NCBI GenBank assembly: GCA_935421135.1
Contig: OW285196.1
Location: forward strand, 6,216,001-6,280,000
Direction of reading: 5' to 3'
DNA length: 64,000 bases
Source of the DNA: Bugulina stolonifera
Taxonomy: Eukaryota > Bryozoa > Gymnolaemata > Cheilostomatida > Bugulidae
The translations under genes and the position numbers were made by a program. Shown piece by piece: positions 13,438-28,800 of this stretch. Each line of letters begins with the position of its first letter. Positions within the stretch are counted from its first letter, which is position 1. Under the pieces are notes generated by a model. That model worked only from the letters and a program-made list of their open reading frames with translations, was not told the origin of the DNA and did no database searches.

Positions 13438-14428
13438 CTTACCATTGCTGTGTTCTGCCATTCATTTGTCATATTGAGAAGCCTGGTCTGCAGCAGGCGA
13501 CAAAACTGCCTTTCTGCTGCAGGACAAGGTGGCCTCTCGTGTGTCATCATTGCTGCCACTTCTGATGCTGCCTGAGTAACAGCACTCCACAGTTGTGGCT
13601 GTTTTATCGTCACTCTCATCTCTGCAACATAACATACCATACCGAACACATACATGTACACGTAGTTTGAAGACTCGATTACCAACTTTTTGTATATTAT
13701 TACTTACTAAAAGCCAAGAGGCTGGATGAAACAGCTTTTGGAGCACAACGCTGTGGGCCAGACATTTCTCTGATTATACGTGAGATAACGATGTCTTCAT
13801 TATTGCCGACCTCGGACATCCTATTATACAATACGCAATAAGAGGTTAGACATCAAATCACTTCCACATTTTTATTAATTGAGAAAAAAATGTATGTATA
13901 GAAATGTAAATTAACTACAAACTTTGCCATGTTACCAACCTCTTGGATGGGTACACTTAGTGAAAATATTTTCTGTTCGTCAAACCAAGAAAAGGCAATT
14001 TCTTCTACCTTAGTTTCAATAGTGTTACACGTTTCTACAACCAACTTCAACCAATCTTTTACATCTACTTATTTTTGTATACTGTAGTGCATTTATGGGC
14101 TGACTATGGTAACTATGGCAACTATGGTAACTATGGCAACTGGTGACATACAGAAGTAGGATAAGATGTGCTACAGAGTTCAGTCAAGTAGTGGACACCT
14201 GTAGCTAGGACCTATTTATCGGTGCCATCTTCTTGTAGCATGCAGACCCTCTACTACATTTGTAGCTCCGCTATTGGACGGCCAGGTTAAAGAATTGTGT
14301 TTGGTACCACAGATATCATTATTATTATTACATACACACCTGTGGTGTAACAAACTGTAATAAATGTCAGTGACTGTTGGCTCTGAGCATTTGATCTTGG
14401 ACTCTTCACACTTTGTTATATCAGGCAT
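13438..14428 (-). CDS. Possible small multi-exon gene, product not recognised
   Basis: Three segments on the - strand look exon-like. (i) About 14428-14340 opens with ATG, reads MPDITKCEESKIKC and ends LLHH before a gtgtgt donor. (ii) About 14065-13935, open after an aaataag acceptor, contains KLVVETCNTIETKVEE and ends near SVPIQE before gttggt or gtaaca. (iii) About 13825-13710 encodes VGNNEDIVISRIIREMSG and ends GCTTTTA before gtaagt. It joins in frame, across an acceptor ttgcag, to 13628-13441 containing KQPQLWSAVTQAASEV and RQFCRLLQTRLLNMTNEW. The last junction is convincing (phase kept, good GT/AG); the earlier links are guesses. Without splicing at 13440 the frame ends at MVRF and a stop. 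I recognise no family. It could also be a decayed gene. Confidence 0.35.
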
Positions 14429-14779
14429 CTTCGCTGTAAATACTGATCTCCTAGAGAGCTCAATGCTTCAGAGAATGAAACTGAAATAAAAACGTCAAAG
14501 TGGTAACAACAATATTTGTATGTCATCACGTAGATACTTTGCTAATGCTAATTACCAATTTCATTCTGTAACAAATTGTAATATAATTTGGTGTATTATT
14601 CTGTATTGCTCGATTACGTAACCACATGTACATGTAATATATTGAGAGCACAGAAATCAACCTTTGACGCATTACAACACTGTGCGTCTTGTAATACATG
14701 CAGTTACAGTTCTGCATCATTGCATACTGTAATATTATATAATGTATGTAACACTGCAATACTGTAATACTGCACATAA

Positions 14780-15020
14780 TGCAATGCTACACATACGATA
14801 TACACATACACGTACATGTACAATGTATATACATGTAAAATATACACATACAAGTACATACGATATAAACGCACATACGATATAAAGGTACATATGGTGT
14901 ACATGTACAATGTACATGTATTATACGCGTACATGGGCATACAATATACATGTACTTGTACATCTACATGATTGTATGGGTGTACATCATATGTACACCT
15001 ACATGTATTATACATACACA
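14780..15020. repeat. acatgtac / tacacata-rich simple sequence
   Basis: Low-complexity tract of alternating purine-pyrimidine tetra- and hexanucleotides (acatgtac, atacacatac, gtatatacatgt). It resembles the units that seed the larger minisatellites in the GALNT introns. The open frames across it are artefacts of composition. Confidence 0.75.
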
Positions 15021-16846
15021 TGAAACAAGATTACGTCTACTTACCTCCCCCAAGGACACTCACTCTACATAAACCATCACAAGTTTACCAACTAACTGAC
15101 AAGCCTACTGCAAGTAGTTCTATCTGCCTAGAGTTTTGTGAATGAGCTACATCAGTCTGTATTCAACACTCTATTGTATCCTAATTAGACTATTACATAA
15201 TCAAGTGTATAGCCTGAACGCTGTTACCTAGCAACCAGGCTATGATGAAGCTCTATTCAAAGTAATTTTCCTTCATAATCAACCTGTTTCCTGTCCACGA
15301 ACTGACCAGTGGGGCTTCATCAAAATGCTTTATAACAGAAAATAATTTTTTTACAAAAAACCAATATTAAGCATTCACATCCTGCATAATAATAGTAATA
15401 AATATGCAACAGCTATCTCAGTATTGTAGCTAGAATTTCTGCATATATGTAATTATGTTTTAACAAATACTATAATTGTGAAATATTAAAAATAATATTT
15501 GCATTTTTACAACAGGATTATTTGACGCTTATTATGGCGGATTATTTGTGCTCTAGTGTTTCATAAATATTAATTCCAAAACTCTAGTTATAAAACCAAT
15601 ACAGAGATAGCTACTGTGTTATTTCATAGTAATTCTACTCCAAGAAAGTTTATTTTCAGGCAGCAAATTATTTTGTTTTGCAACACATTCCTGATTTGGA
15701 AAATCTTTAGTAGCAAGCGACCCAGTGCCTTGCAGCTCTCTTTCAAAACAAAAGCCTGAGTTCTACGATTTCCAAATCCACATTGATAGAAAGGTATAAG
15801 AAGGGCATCCATGTCCTATCCTGGGTAACTATTAACACAACAAAGGCTAACTTGTTGTTTGCTTATCAACAAGCATGGAAGGCCCACAATGCATATTCTC
15901 TCACACAACACAAACAACTATTATTACATAATATCTGAGAGTCATTATTGATTTTTCTGCATAATCAGATAGAGTAGCTAATAACGCCTTCAGCCATGAA
16001 AGTTTCCATTAGGTTTTGTCATTAAAGATTCAAAATCTACATGAGACCACAATGGAACAGGTATGATGAAAGGTGATTGTCCAAGTGAAACATACAGTAA
16101 CATCATTATGTTTATCTGTTATTATAGATTGTATATGGAAAGGGAGTTGTCATATCACGCTAGTAATTTTGTGTGTCTATGAAGAGTGGGTTTGGATTGC
16201 TTCAAGTACCAGTATCAGGTACACTAGTTTACACTTTTCCATATTTTGTACTGCTGTCAGATTATGTTTTTCTATAGGAAATGCAGATTAAAGAGGGAAA
16301 ACAACTATCATATTATATCATTCTAATTCTAATCCATTACTGCACAGCTCTACTATGTTTGTATTAAACAAGAGAGAGGACAATTCCATTCTATATAGCA
16401 TGTAAAAAAACTTGAGTTTCAACCCAGTGTTTGGTAAACAGAGCTTAGTCTAAACACTATGCCCAAGGTAACACCTGCACTCTATTCTCTTAGTATATAG
16501 ATTATGTCCATGTAGGTGTGTCTACACTGTTTGCATTTTGAGATATACATGTATATTCCACCCTCATAGAGCATGATACCTTATACTGTAAACAGTGCTA
16601 ATGTTACCGTCCCGGCAAAGTGTAACTAATACATGTATCATTCTATCCTTGCAAGCAGCTGATAATGGTTGCTTTTATCTAAATTCAGTGAAACCAAACA
16701 GTATACGCACCACAATGACAATGATAAGATAAGTACTGTGCAGGTACACCACTAACACTGTGTGCCTTTCATATTGAGTTAATCTGTCTGCCTAGTAACA
16801 TACGACCAGAGATAGCCTGTGTCTCTAGAGTCTCTCCTTCGCAGAA
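15021..16846. other. Intergenic region upstream of the EGF/MAM gene
   Basis: AT-rich, no repeat array and no exon I can support. The last 100 bases before the ATG at 16847 should contain the 5' UTR and promoter of the EGF/MAM gene, but I see no clear TATA box. A short open frame on the - strand at 15624-15812 has no splice context or recognisable motif. Confidence 0.4.
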
Positions 16847-19800
16847 ATGGATAGACTGAGAATCTTAGTTCTCCTGTGTCTAGCCTTCTGCTCAGTATCT
16901 GCAGGTACGTATTCATATCACCTGGGCTCTGGATGTATGGAACTTACTTGATATACATGAGAATCAGTTTATATTCTGTGACCTTGAATCTGTCTATTGT
17001 GACCTTGAATCTTTTGAGCTCTCTTTAGAAATAATTCAGTGCTTTGGAAAAACCTGTTCAAAACATGCCAGATGTGACCTGAGCAACAGATTCCTGGCCA
17101 GATGTAAGTGTAAACCAGGATTTACAGGAGATGGAGAGAATTGTACAGGTGAGGGGTCATTAATATACATGTACACCATACTCTGCAACCATCAGGTACA
17201 TGTAGGTAAGCAATATTACATTACGCTGTATAGTTATTGAGTATAATTTGTGTTAGTAGTACAGCAATATCCGTACAGGTAACATTATACTAATGCAGAG
17301 ATAATGTTGCTAGTATTACAGCAATACGTCTTACAATGCTGTGTTGAACCATTGGCCAGTGGTGAAAGGTAACACATTGCTAAATTAATACAGCAATACA
17401 GAGATAAGATAAAGATAATATGGTACCATAACACCACATTATGAACGTGGCGCTATGATGATAATCTAATAATACATGTAATACAGTTTAGTAAAGTTAT
17501 ACAATAATACAGTATTACTATTAGTACAATGTATAATGCAGTAACTCTGTCTGCTTGTTCTCCACAGATATAGACGAATGCTCTACAAGTAGGCTCCATG
17601 GATGTCACTCTAATGCTGACTGTATCAATACTGAAGGATCGTATAGATGTGAATGTAAAAATGGATTCATTGGAGACGGTGTGAAAGTATGTGAAGGTAG
17701 GCAGCTAGATATATTTTGGTAGATAATGATTTGATGCTAAACAGGAGTGTGCAGATGAGATAGAAATGGTAGTTATGACCGAGTTAAGTCTAGAGCCAGT
17801 ATCATTTCAGCCCACGCTGCTCAGCTACGGGTATTTTACAACTTCTACTTGCAAATACGGTCATTCCATCAGGTGGCAAAACTACCTTTTTCAAGTAGAC
17901 ATGTGAGTTATAACTTTAGTAACATGTCAGAAGGGAATAACACGATGAGCAAAAAGAAACCGCAACTTGAAGGTTTTTGCTGCTAGCATTTAATTCCTCA
18001 TTTCTCTCTTATCTTAAGATTGTTTGCCTCTTCCATTGACATCTAGTGACAACACTGCTTATCTATGCATGCGTACATGTAGATATCAAGGAGTGTTACT
18101 CAGCCCCTTGCAAAGGTTACAATGCGACGTGTACTGACTTGGAAGGAGGATTTATCTGCTCCTGTCCTGCAGGATATACTGGTGATGGAATCAGCAGCTG
18201 TAATGGTTAGTCGCACATGATTGGCTGAGTTTATAAATCAGACTATTTAATTGGTCATGTGCATGAGTGTAAGCTTATTTGATTGGCCAAGTTGAATTTG
18301 TATATGCTATGACCTCATTACTTGTGGTACTAACCAAATGTCACTCCTGGTTTCAGACGGAGTTGTGTGTCCAGATAGCAGCCATGTTTGTTCTAAGGAG
18401 GCTACTTGTCAGTATAGCCCAACTAAAGGTGTACATTGCGTCTGCTTACCAGGGTTTACTGGAGATGGAATCACGTGCTTAGGTAGGTCAACAGCTACCA
18501 TAGCAACTAAAACAGTATAGCTAGTTGGCAAATTTATGGCTAATATCCGCACGTACACATGATCACAGCTATTGAACACAGGAAAAAGCGATATTCATTC
18601 GCTGGTAGAACTTTAATTAATTTTAATTAATCAGAAAATGGTAGACCCAATATCAGCAAATCTTCAAATAACCGACTATTTGATAAGTTTATCAGAAATG
18701 ATGGAATGAAGTACTAATTTAATGAATTGTACATGTAGATATAGATGAGTGTGCAGTAAACGACGACAACTGTCACGAGGATGCTCTTTGTATCAATACA
18801 CCAGGATCATTTACTTGTGAGTGTAAACACGGGTACTTAGGCAATGGAATGACACAGTGCCAAGGTAATACAACTACTTACTACAGTTCACTTCCACTAA
18901 CTATATTCTTTTGTTTACATATACATGTATATTAGTATTAATGTGATTTCAGGTTGCGGCGGTTAGGAGTTGTCAGTTCTTGACCCAACCTAATTGTTTG
19001 ACCTTTCCCACGTAACAGATATCCACGAGCTTTATACGACATATTAATTTACCCTATACAGTGCTTTGTGTTTAAAGATTGAAAACATGTCTACCTCGCC
19101 ATGTAGGAGAATGTTTCTGTAATAATACATGCTTTCAGCAAACATAAGGGTCATGTTAGGATTCCAAACCTCGACCAATGGCTGCTCCATCGCTCTCCTA
19201 ATAAAGAGTAAGGAAATGAATCTACAGTCTGTCCCATGATTATTGCAGACATTGACCAATGTGCCTCGTCACCATGTAAGGGAGATAACTCTATATGTTC
19301 AGACTTGGTTGGAGGATTCAGATGTGACTGTCCAGCTGGATTTAATGGAGACGGACTGAACTTCTGTTACGGTATGGAATTAGATATAGTACTATCTGTA
19401 ACAATGCTGATCATTGTGGGGGGGGGGAGTACTAGTGCACATGCCACAATATTGTAAGTTATATCTGACAATACACTATGCTGGTGCTGGTCCTGGCATC
19501 AAACTTATCACTGACTGTGTTACAGATGGCTATCCATGTCCAGACGAACAGAACGTCTGCTCTAAGAATGCGATCTGTGGATACAACTTTCTACAACGTA
19601 GACTCGAGTGTCAGTGTAACAATGGATATGTAGGAGATGGTGTGACATGTACTGGTAGGTATAATGCTGCATAGCCACATCTGTCTATTGGTAGGTATAG
19701 TACTACATGGTAACATCTTTCTATTGGTAGGTGCAACACTACATCGTTACATCTGTCTGTTGGTAGGTATAGTACTGCATGGAAATATACATGTATGTTT

Positions 19801-22800
19801 ATTGGTAGGTGTAGTGTTACATGGGAACATCTGTCTGTTGATAGATATAAATGTAGTACTACATCGTAACATATTCTGCCTGTTAGTCGGTGTAGCATAG
19901 GTACAACATGAGTATTGGTAGGTATGAAACTACATAGTAACATGAGCGCATGCTTTATACTAGTAAATACACTGTGTATGTACTTCAACATAGACATCAA
20001 TGAATGCTCTGTACTAATAGTATATACAGTGTATATAATCCTACATAGACATCAATGAGTGCTCTGTACTAATAGTATATACAGTGTATATAATCCTACA
20101 TAGACATCAATGAGTGCTCTGTACACAAAGATCATGGATGCCATCCTGATGCTGACTGTGTAAACACTGATGGATCCTACAGATGTGAATGTAAACCAGG
20201 ATTCTCTGGAGACGGAGAGTACAGATGTACTGGTAGGTTCACAGTTTGGAATGACAGGAAAGGTTGAGAACTCAATTGATAAATTCTGACAGGAATCTGA
20301 ATTTATAGAGACATGTTCATGTCTACATTGTAAAGAGAATTGAGTTAGTGCATTCAACTCATTATTCTACTGCATACAATGTATATTAGCCTATGATTGT
20401 TCTCTACAGCTTGGACCACTCACTAAATAACGTTCTTAATGTTTAAGCAACTACTTTTGGATTCTGGAACTCTTCAAGTGTTCCATGCAGGTTTACCATT
20501 CATGTCACTTAAGAATACGGGCTTTGGAATGCCCTCGGAGAAAATATGATTATCTGACACTCTGGTATAATTACTGTTGTGACCTGTGAAATCAAGTTGT
20601 AGATAGCTTTGGTTCTTTACCAAAATGGAGGATGAGAAATCACGCTATCTATTGCCTTCAAGACTCCAAAACCTAGTTTCCTTTGTTACACTAAACACAA
20701 TATCTGGCTGTCACAATTTCTCCCCAACTAGACTTGGTGTAAGTCCTGCTCGTTGTCTGCAAGTTTATGCATCTTTCTCTCGTCTCATTAATTGCATAGG
20801 TCTGTCATTTCTGTAGAGATCAAGGCGTGTCTATCTGCACCATGTAAAGGTTACAATTCTGTCTGTGTGGAACAGGAAGGACCTGGTTATAGCTGTCTCT
20901 GCCCTGATGGATTTAATGGAGATGGAATTAACAGCTGCAATGGTAGGTAGACTTGGTCACAGTTGAAGTTTCTATCCGTATCCTCTACAACTGATGCTTA
21001 TGTTATCGTAGCTTCTACAACTGATGCTTATGTTATCGTAGCTTCTACAACTGATGCTCCCATTTCTTAGATGTCCTGTTTTGTATAATTGTGAAAGCAC
21101 TGCGTCTATTATAACTTTTTTCAAACAATTAATGTTCTCAGATGGTGTTGCCTGTCCAAATGGAACAAATGTCTGCTCCCTTAACGCTATATGCCAGTAC
21201 GATCTCAACCTGGGTCCTCACTGCGTATGCAAACCTGGATATTCTGGCAACGGGATCACATGTCAAGGTAAGCTACAGAACATGTAGAACTCAAAACCTT
21301 AAATATTTTTGCAGGTTTCTAGAAGTACTACAAGTGTAGATATGAGCATCAACAGCTACAAACATGTTTATTAATAATAGTCATTTTATGCTATTTCCAC
21401 GCTTTGGTTAAGTTTATAAAATGGAACCTACACTGATCATAAGTCATGCACAATTTATACACAATCTCAAAGTATGGAAACCTTTCTTCGCACCGTTCGA
21501 CCTACTTAACAAAAGAAAACTAGTAACCTGGTAAAAATTTTAGAGTCAATGAACTCATTAATACGGGTAGGCTACCACGTAAGTGTCCATTACAAAAGGG
21601 TTATATTATAATAGGGTAATCTTTGGTTACCATTTTAATGAGATAAATTGGATAAATCGCACATATATAATTATAATTAAACACAATTAATATCATAATT
21701 GTGTGTTATTTACAGCGTTATACAATTCTTTTAGTCTACATGTAAATGGAATGTTCAAGTACGTATACAGCGGTTCTAATAAATAAACAGCGTGCATGTA
21801 ACCATTGTGATTAAAAAATTGTACAAAAGTATTGTTTGTAAGTCATTACGCTTTACCCAATGGGCAGCTATAAGTCAAAGGATGCACAATTTTTCATTAT
21901 GCGTACATTTACTATCAACTAATACTTCAAAATTGTTGAAAGTTATGAATAAAAGAGATATTAAACTGTTTTGCTCATAAATTCTTAATGTTATAATAAC
22001 AATTACATTGTAGTTTACACAATGGCCCTTTTTCTCTTAGAGCACCATGAGCGCTGCCATACATTTTATCTACAAATACGTTCATATGCAGACCTATGTA
22101 CATGTACATGTATATTTTCAGACAATCACAGTAAATGTGATGCTGCCGCTGACTTGTGTGATAAGAATGCTGTCTGCATGGATACAGTGGAGTCATTTAA
22201 GTGTATCTGTATGGCTGGATATGCAGGAGATGGAAAGACTTGTACAAGTGAGTAATAAACGGCACCTTTACACTATCAAATCAACTTTATGGGGGAAACT
22301 AGTAATTCAGATGAGGGTACACCCCTGCTGGCCGTATAATCACTAAAATTGAAGTGGGTACATACCTTATGCTCTGTATAACCACACTTTTCACACTGAC
22401 TATGTACATATACATGTACATCAACGTACTCAATATGTGTTTGGTGTATTATTACAGATATAAATGAATGTACTGAAGGAACAGACACCTGTCATAAAGA
22501 CGCATTCTGTACTGATACAGTTGGTTCCTATAAATGTACATGTAACTCTGGGTATAGAGGAGACGGAGAGACTTGTACAAGTAAGTTATGTTAAATATTA
22601 TATCTGATAAGTGTATTTATATTATATATATGTATATATCTCATTGTATATTTATTATTTGGTGTATTATTGCAGATATAGATGAATGTGATGAAGGAAC
22701 AGACACCTGTCATGAAGATGCTATCTGTACAGATACTGATGGATCCTATAAATGTACATGTAACTCTGGATATGCAGGAGATGGACGGGCTTGTACAAGT

Positions 22801-25800
22801 GAGTTAGTTAATTCTCCGTATCAAGCGTTATGCTACAATCATGTATTCATGTATAACAAACCAATAACCATTATCTCTTTCATTCAGATCCATGTAAGTA
22901 GTAAGTAGTACTTTATTATACACAGTTTGTTTGGTTGGTAAAATAAGGCTCTAGGCTTATGTATATTTAACTGATACAATTACATTGTTTTATTATTATT
23001 CTATATATGTAACATGTTCTCATGCAGATATAAATGAATGTTTTGGTGGCTCATACCCCTGTCATGAGAGCGCTAGATGTATGGATACAAGTGGATCATA
23101 TATTTGTAAATGTAATCCTGGACACCATGGAAATGGATTCAATTGTTCAAGTAGGCCATTAAATAATTATATTTATTTTATAATGCAATATGAATAATAT
23201 GTGTGCAAAATATCCCATTATTTTATTGCACTTAAGTTGACATATACATTGTAGTTCTAACCATTGCCATGGCAAGAAATCTACGCTCGGGTAAACTCAG
23301 AAGGTTAATCAACTATTTGTGTGAAAATAGGAGTTTATCGCAGATGTATTTCATTTCTGCAGTATCCCATGTGTGCAATCAATCTTCCTTACTGTCCAGG
23401 TTTTGCTTGAGAGTTATAGTCATTGAAATTCACAATTATAATTTTCCAAAAGGCCTCCTCTAAGTCGTCACTTCTGAAGCTATTTGTACTTACACGTACA
23501 TCATGCTGGTAACTACATGTATATACATGCACAATAATATTAGGGACATTTCATATTTCATATTTTTTTGTGAAAGCAACTTATCCCCAACTGGGGTTTG
23601 AACTGGAGGAAGTTACAACCCCTAATCACATAACACAGCACAATACTACTGCACCAGCTAGACTAACTTAAAACAGGAAAGCAGGCCTATACAGTGAAAT
23701 AAATGAACACTAGGCGCCTCTCTCTATGACCACTTTACTATAATATATGGTGTAATAAGGGGTTAAACCATTATTTTCATATTTGAACTACTTGATGTAT
23801 AGGATACTGTATATATTTTATCTTTAATGATTAACAGATATAGATGAATGTACTGAAGGAACACACACCTGTCATAAAGATGCTACATGTACTGATACAG
23901 ATGGATCCTATAACTGTACATGTACCTCTGGGTATACAGGAGATGGACGGACTTGTACAATTACATGTAAGTATTAGGGGTTTGGCCATTTTCTATACAT
24001 AAAATGTATTTTTAGCAAGGAATTTATTTTTTGAGCAGTCAGCGCAGTGAGAGACTTGTTTCAAATTCGTGAAAATACCAGTCCCTGACTGGGGTTTGAA
24101 CCCAGGGCCTCTATGGCACCTTATCGTCTAGTACAGCGAACAGAACATGCTACCCACTACACCAGCTCAGCAACCTTTCCTGAGCTTGTGTATTGGGTAG
24201 CATGGTGCCGTAGAGGCTCCGGGCTCAAACCCCAGTCAGGGACTGGTATTTTCATAGATTTGAAGCAAGTTTCTGACTGCTCAAAAAATAGTTTACTTGC
24301 TAAAAATACATTTTATGTAAGTATCGGTTATTCAAGGCGGTAGCTTTTGAATGCGGATTTCTGACTGTATAAAATGTTATAGTAAAGTTACACATGCGAT
24401 AAAACTTTTTATTCTCTCTCATGAATGGATGTTTGTACATTCTATGGCCTTGTGATGTCATCAATTGCAAGTAATCTCGTTTTCATTCAGTTCTATTAAA
24501 AGACGTAACCAGCCTATCCTGTCCATTTGACTCCGATTTATGTGGGTGGTCTACTACTTCACTTGCTGGCAGTCCGACTTTCACACTCAACAGAAACAAT
24601 ACTTTGGGTCCTGCTCTCGACTTCAATAGCAGATCAGAGAAAGGTACATGTATGTAGCGCAATTACAGTAGTTATACCAGGTATACATGTAATATCTTAG
24701 CCTGAGTGACCATATACGCATGTACATGTAATATCTTAGCCTGAGTGTGACTAAATGTTTCTGATCCCAATAACAATATTACCTTACTGCAGTGTTCGGC
24801 GTGTGTAACCAACTCAATTTTAGTGGGTACCTTCATTTTAGCGGCTAGTTTTCCACCATAAAGTAACTGCCTATCTAATAGAGCAATGGTAGAGTGCTGG
24901 AATATCATTCATGGGGACATGGGTTTGAATCCCACCAAAGTGTGCATTTTTTTCTATTTTAGTAATGCACTAATTTGTTAGCTACTATAAGACTAAGTGG
25001 ATAGCTATACAATACTAATCTGTAAGATAGGGTTGCTGGATGTGTAATTCTACATTCAGCTAATACGGAATGCGCTAAGATTGCATGCACAGTGTAATAC
25101 CCACCTCATTTGTTCTACTTCGAACACTGCCTTATTGTATTACAGGAGGGTACCTTGGACTCCCCTTTCATACTGGTAACAATTACAAAGCATTGCTAGT
25201 GTCTCCCCCTGTGGCGAAAATGAGCACTCCTCTCTGTCTTACATTCGCATACACAACTACTGGAGATGATGTTGACCCTAATGGATTTATTGGTGTGTAC
25301 TTGAGGAAACCAGGGGTTGATGTTCTCCTTACTTACAGCCTCTCTCTGACTAACAATATGCCTCATCAGTGGAACTTGGAGCAGATAACTCTAAGGTAGG
25401 TGTCAACATTGTATAGTAAGTAATCCAGGGGTAGCCTAAGCATTAGTATCATCAAGGAGTAAGAAGAGAAGGAGGCTCGTCCACGAAAACCTGTATATAT
25501 GTAACAATGGGCTTCCGGTGTTCGATGTGCGCCTCGGGTACTTGGTAAAGTCTGAAGAAAAGATGATGAATGTTTTTAAAAAAGTAAAATTCACACATGA
25601 ACTAAAATTAAAATATAATCAATGTCACTAATTGGTAATAGCCTGGTGAACACATTGACTATAAACACAATACTTATGTCACTCGGATACGAAAGATATA
25701 GCCGAGTAAAATCGCCATATTTGAAGAAAATTGCGTATCTCGATATAAAATGACACTTTTTGCAAATATCAACATGATCAACAAAATAAGCAAAAATAAC

Positions 25801-28800
25801 ACTAATAGATTTAAGTTTGCTACAGTGAGTGAGCTTGAATCCTAAATTTAAACTTTGCTTCTTCATAATAAATAAAACGTACAAACAATTAAATCGCGGT
25901 TGAAATGAGTCAATTTGTGCAACACGTTTCTTGTACATCAAGACTCCATATACTTAGTCTGTTTTCTGGCATATAGTTCAGATACCAGCTCAGTGCTTAG
26001 GCTAGTTTGTGGGCCCTACAAGATGCCCAAACTAAATGAAAATAGTGCTCAAACTATTGGCTATCTCAATGAACGATTATGTTTATCTCTGCAGAAAAAT
26101 GATTTTCATTGGATGCTATAACTGTGACATCATAAGCGCCAAAATGTGCACATGTACATTGCTGTTTAGCAATGAGGAATTGCATCACGATTCAACGGAG
26201 TTATCTACTCGCTTAACGCCAGCGACTCATGTGATAATCTTTTTAAACCGAGGCGCACATCAAACACTAAATCCTCTTGGACGAGCCTCCTTCTCTTCTT
26301 ACTCCTTGGTATCATAATACATAGCAGGTAATTGCTAGGAAAGTGTTATAGTCGATAGTCAGGTGTCGACATGTATTAGTAGATAGCTACAGGGACGGTA
26401 TTATACAAACAGTTTCAAGCACATAATATGGTAACCTAAGGCTAAGCTAGCAAATAACCTCCATCATTGCTCTATGTCCATATTGGAATTGCAAGATAAT
26501 GTCACGTAGTCAAAGTTGCTCCAGCAGTCATGTTTTGACCTGTTCACTATGGCATGGGTGCCTAGAATTAACTCTGGTATTTAGGCTTGTTTGTTTCTCT
26601 GCTAGCTGCCATCCTGTCTATTGATATGGCTTTAGCTCAAATTGGGTCAAATTTTTTTTTTCCTGTAAGTGCACTGTCCAACTGCTGACTGTGTAGTATT
26701 ACATTGTGTTCCTTGTCTGTACACAACTTATTTACTGGATTCTACAGCTTTCAAAGTGGTTTAGATAGCTGTTCTTGATTGTAGACCAACAGACGTATTT
26801 GAGATTGTGATAGAGGGTCGAAGGAATGCTGGTAAAGGAGAGGTGGCCATTGATGATGTGAGAGTGAGGCAGGGCGCCTGCCAGCAACGTGGCAGTAACG
26901 ACTTTGAGAATTCATTTGATACTTACCAGAACGTCTGGAATAAGAACTACGATGTGTTTGATTGGACAATTAGGACCAGAAGTACCTCTACGAGAAATAC
27001 TGGTCCAACGGGTGACCACACCACAGGAACAGGTAGATATTGATGTCCAGTGCAGCTTATATTATAAGTAAATCGTTATCTTAATTGATCTATACATACA
27101 TGTACATAAATATGAAGACATGAATATACATGATCTGGTCTAAAATAGACTACTACTACATACTAACTATAAAACTACAAACTACTACTATTAACTAATA
27201 TCTAATATATTCTTCCATGAATTAGCTGGATGACGGCTGTAGTTAAATGGTTAACCTTGTCAGCATCTTATGCTAGTTACAGTTGAAGCTGGTTATTCCA
27301 CTATGTATAAAACAATTCCAGATCGGCTTACACAGATATTGTTACTAAATTATGATATTTAAATGGGCAACATTGAAATTTATCTGGTTAAGCTATAGTC
27401 CATTATTTGTGTATATTTCTGTAGGACACTACGCATACATAGAGGCCAGCAGTCCTCAAGAGAAAGGAGAAAAGGCTGTTCTTGTCACTCCAGTAATGAA
27501 TGAGAGGTCTGGACCTCAATGTTTACAGTTCTGGTATCATATGTATGGAAGCCATATTGGTACACTGCAGGTAAAGTATGTTTACAACAACAAGTAGGTA
27601 AATATATGTACACAGTATGTAGCATGTATATACAGTAAAGCATATGTCCAGCAGGTAATGTGCATGTACCTGTATTTATGCATCACCTCATACACAGTTC
27701 CATTTACGCTGCATGTGTAAATACTGCCCGTAAAACATCTACACTGCAGGTAAATATATATGCACTGCCAGTAATATATTATATATGCATTTAAATCTAA
27801 TGATTGCTCACTAACTGTTAGGTTAGATTAGGAGTACTGACCCCCACAGCAGGACGTCTATCCCTCCAAGAGTCTCTGGTCTGGAGTTTGACTGGTGAAC
27901 AAGGGAATACCTGGATAAAAGCTTCTGTTCCATTCAATGCCAATGAATTACAATATCAGGTAGGAACTACACAGTACATGGTAACAACATACATGGCTAA
28001 CAAGGATATCTACACTCAATGTATACATGAGTGTTTTTTTCTTGTATTCTTACACTCAGTATAAAATGAATGACTGAGATGGTGGCTTATATTTAGAGAG
28101 TGCTAGTGAATGTATTATTCAGCTTACTTTTATGATGTTATTAATAATGCATGTACTACAGAATATTAGTAATGTGCTGCTGATCTCAGGCTACATAATG
28201 TTGCTCTGTATCCAAAGACAGCCCACATCTGTATGTATTGTGGGATTATTTGAAGTTGTCTTACCATCTCATAATAGGAATATTGCTGTTCAAGGGAACA
28301 CAACTTACAGATGACTCTCAAACGTCACAGTACTTTCAGTCCACAGACAATGTATTGCTCTAAAGGTAAATTATATTCACTGTTATATTATTTATCCGTT
28401 CATAGTTGATAGTTCTCCACCTGTATTGTAGTTCATGTTTGAGGGGATAGTAGACACGCCTCTACTGGGTGACATTGCAATTGATGACATCACCATAAAT
28501 CAAGGATCTTGTAACCTCCTTCCAGCCAAGGCAGATGTTTTTAGTAAGTGATCAAATACTTCTATATACAAAGTTATACAAGTGTTTCATGGTTTATGTA
28601 GCTTGGTATTCTCTCCCTTATCATAGTGGGAAGGTGTTGATTGGCTGTCTTCTATGACCTATTTTCACAAACCCATTACATTTTCCAGCAATAAATCGAC
28701 AGTAGTTATCTTCTTACTCATCCCTAATAATAGAGAGAAGGTGGCAGCCTTCCTAAACAAAGTGTGACTGTTGTGTCTCATGTGCTACAACATAAAACCT

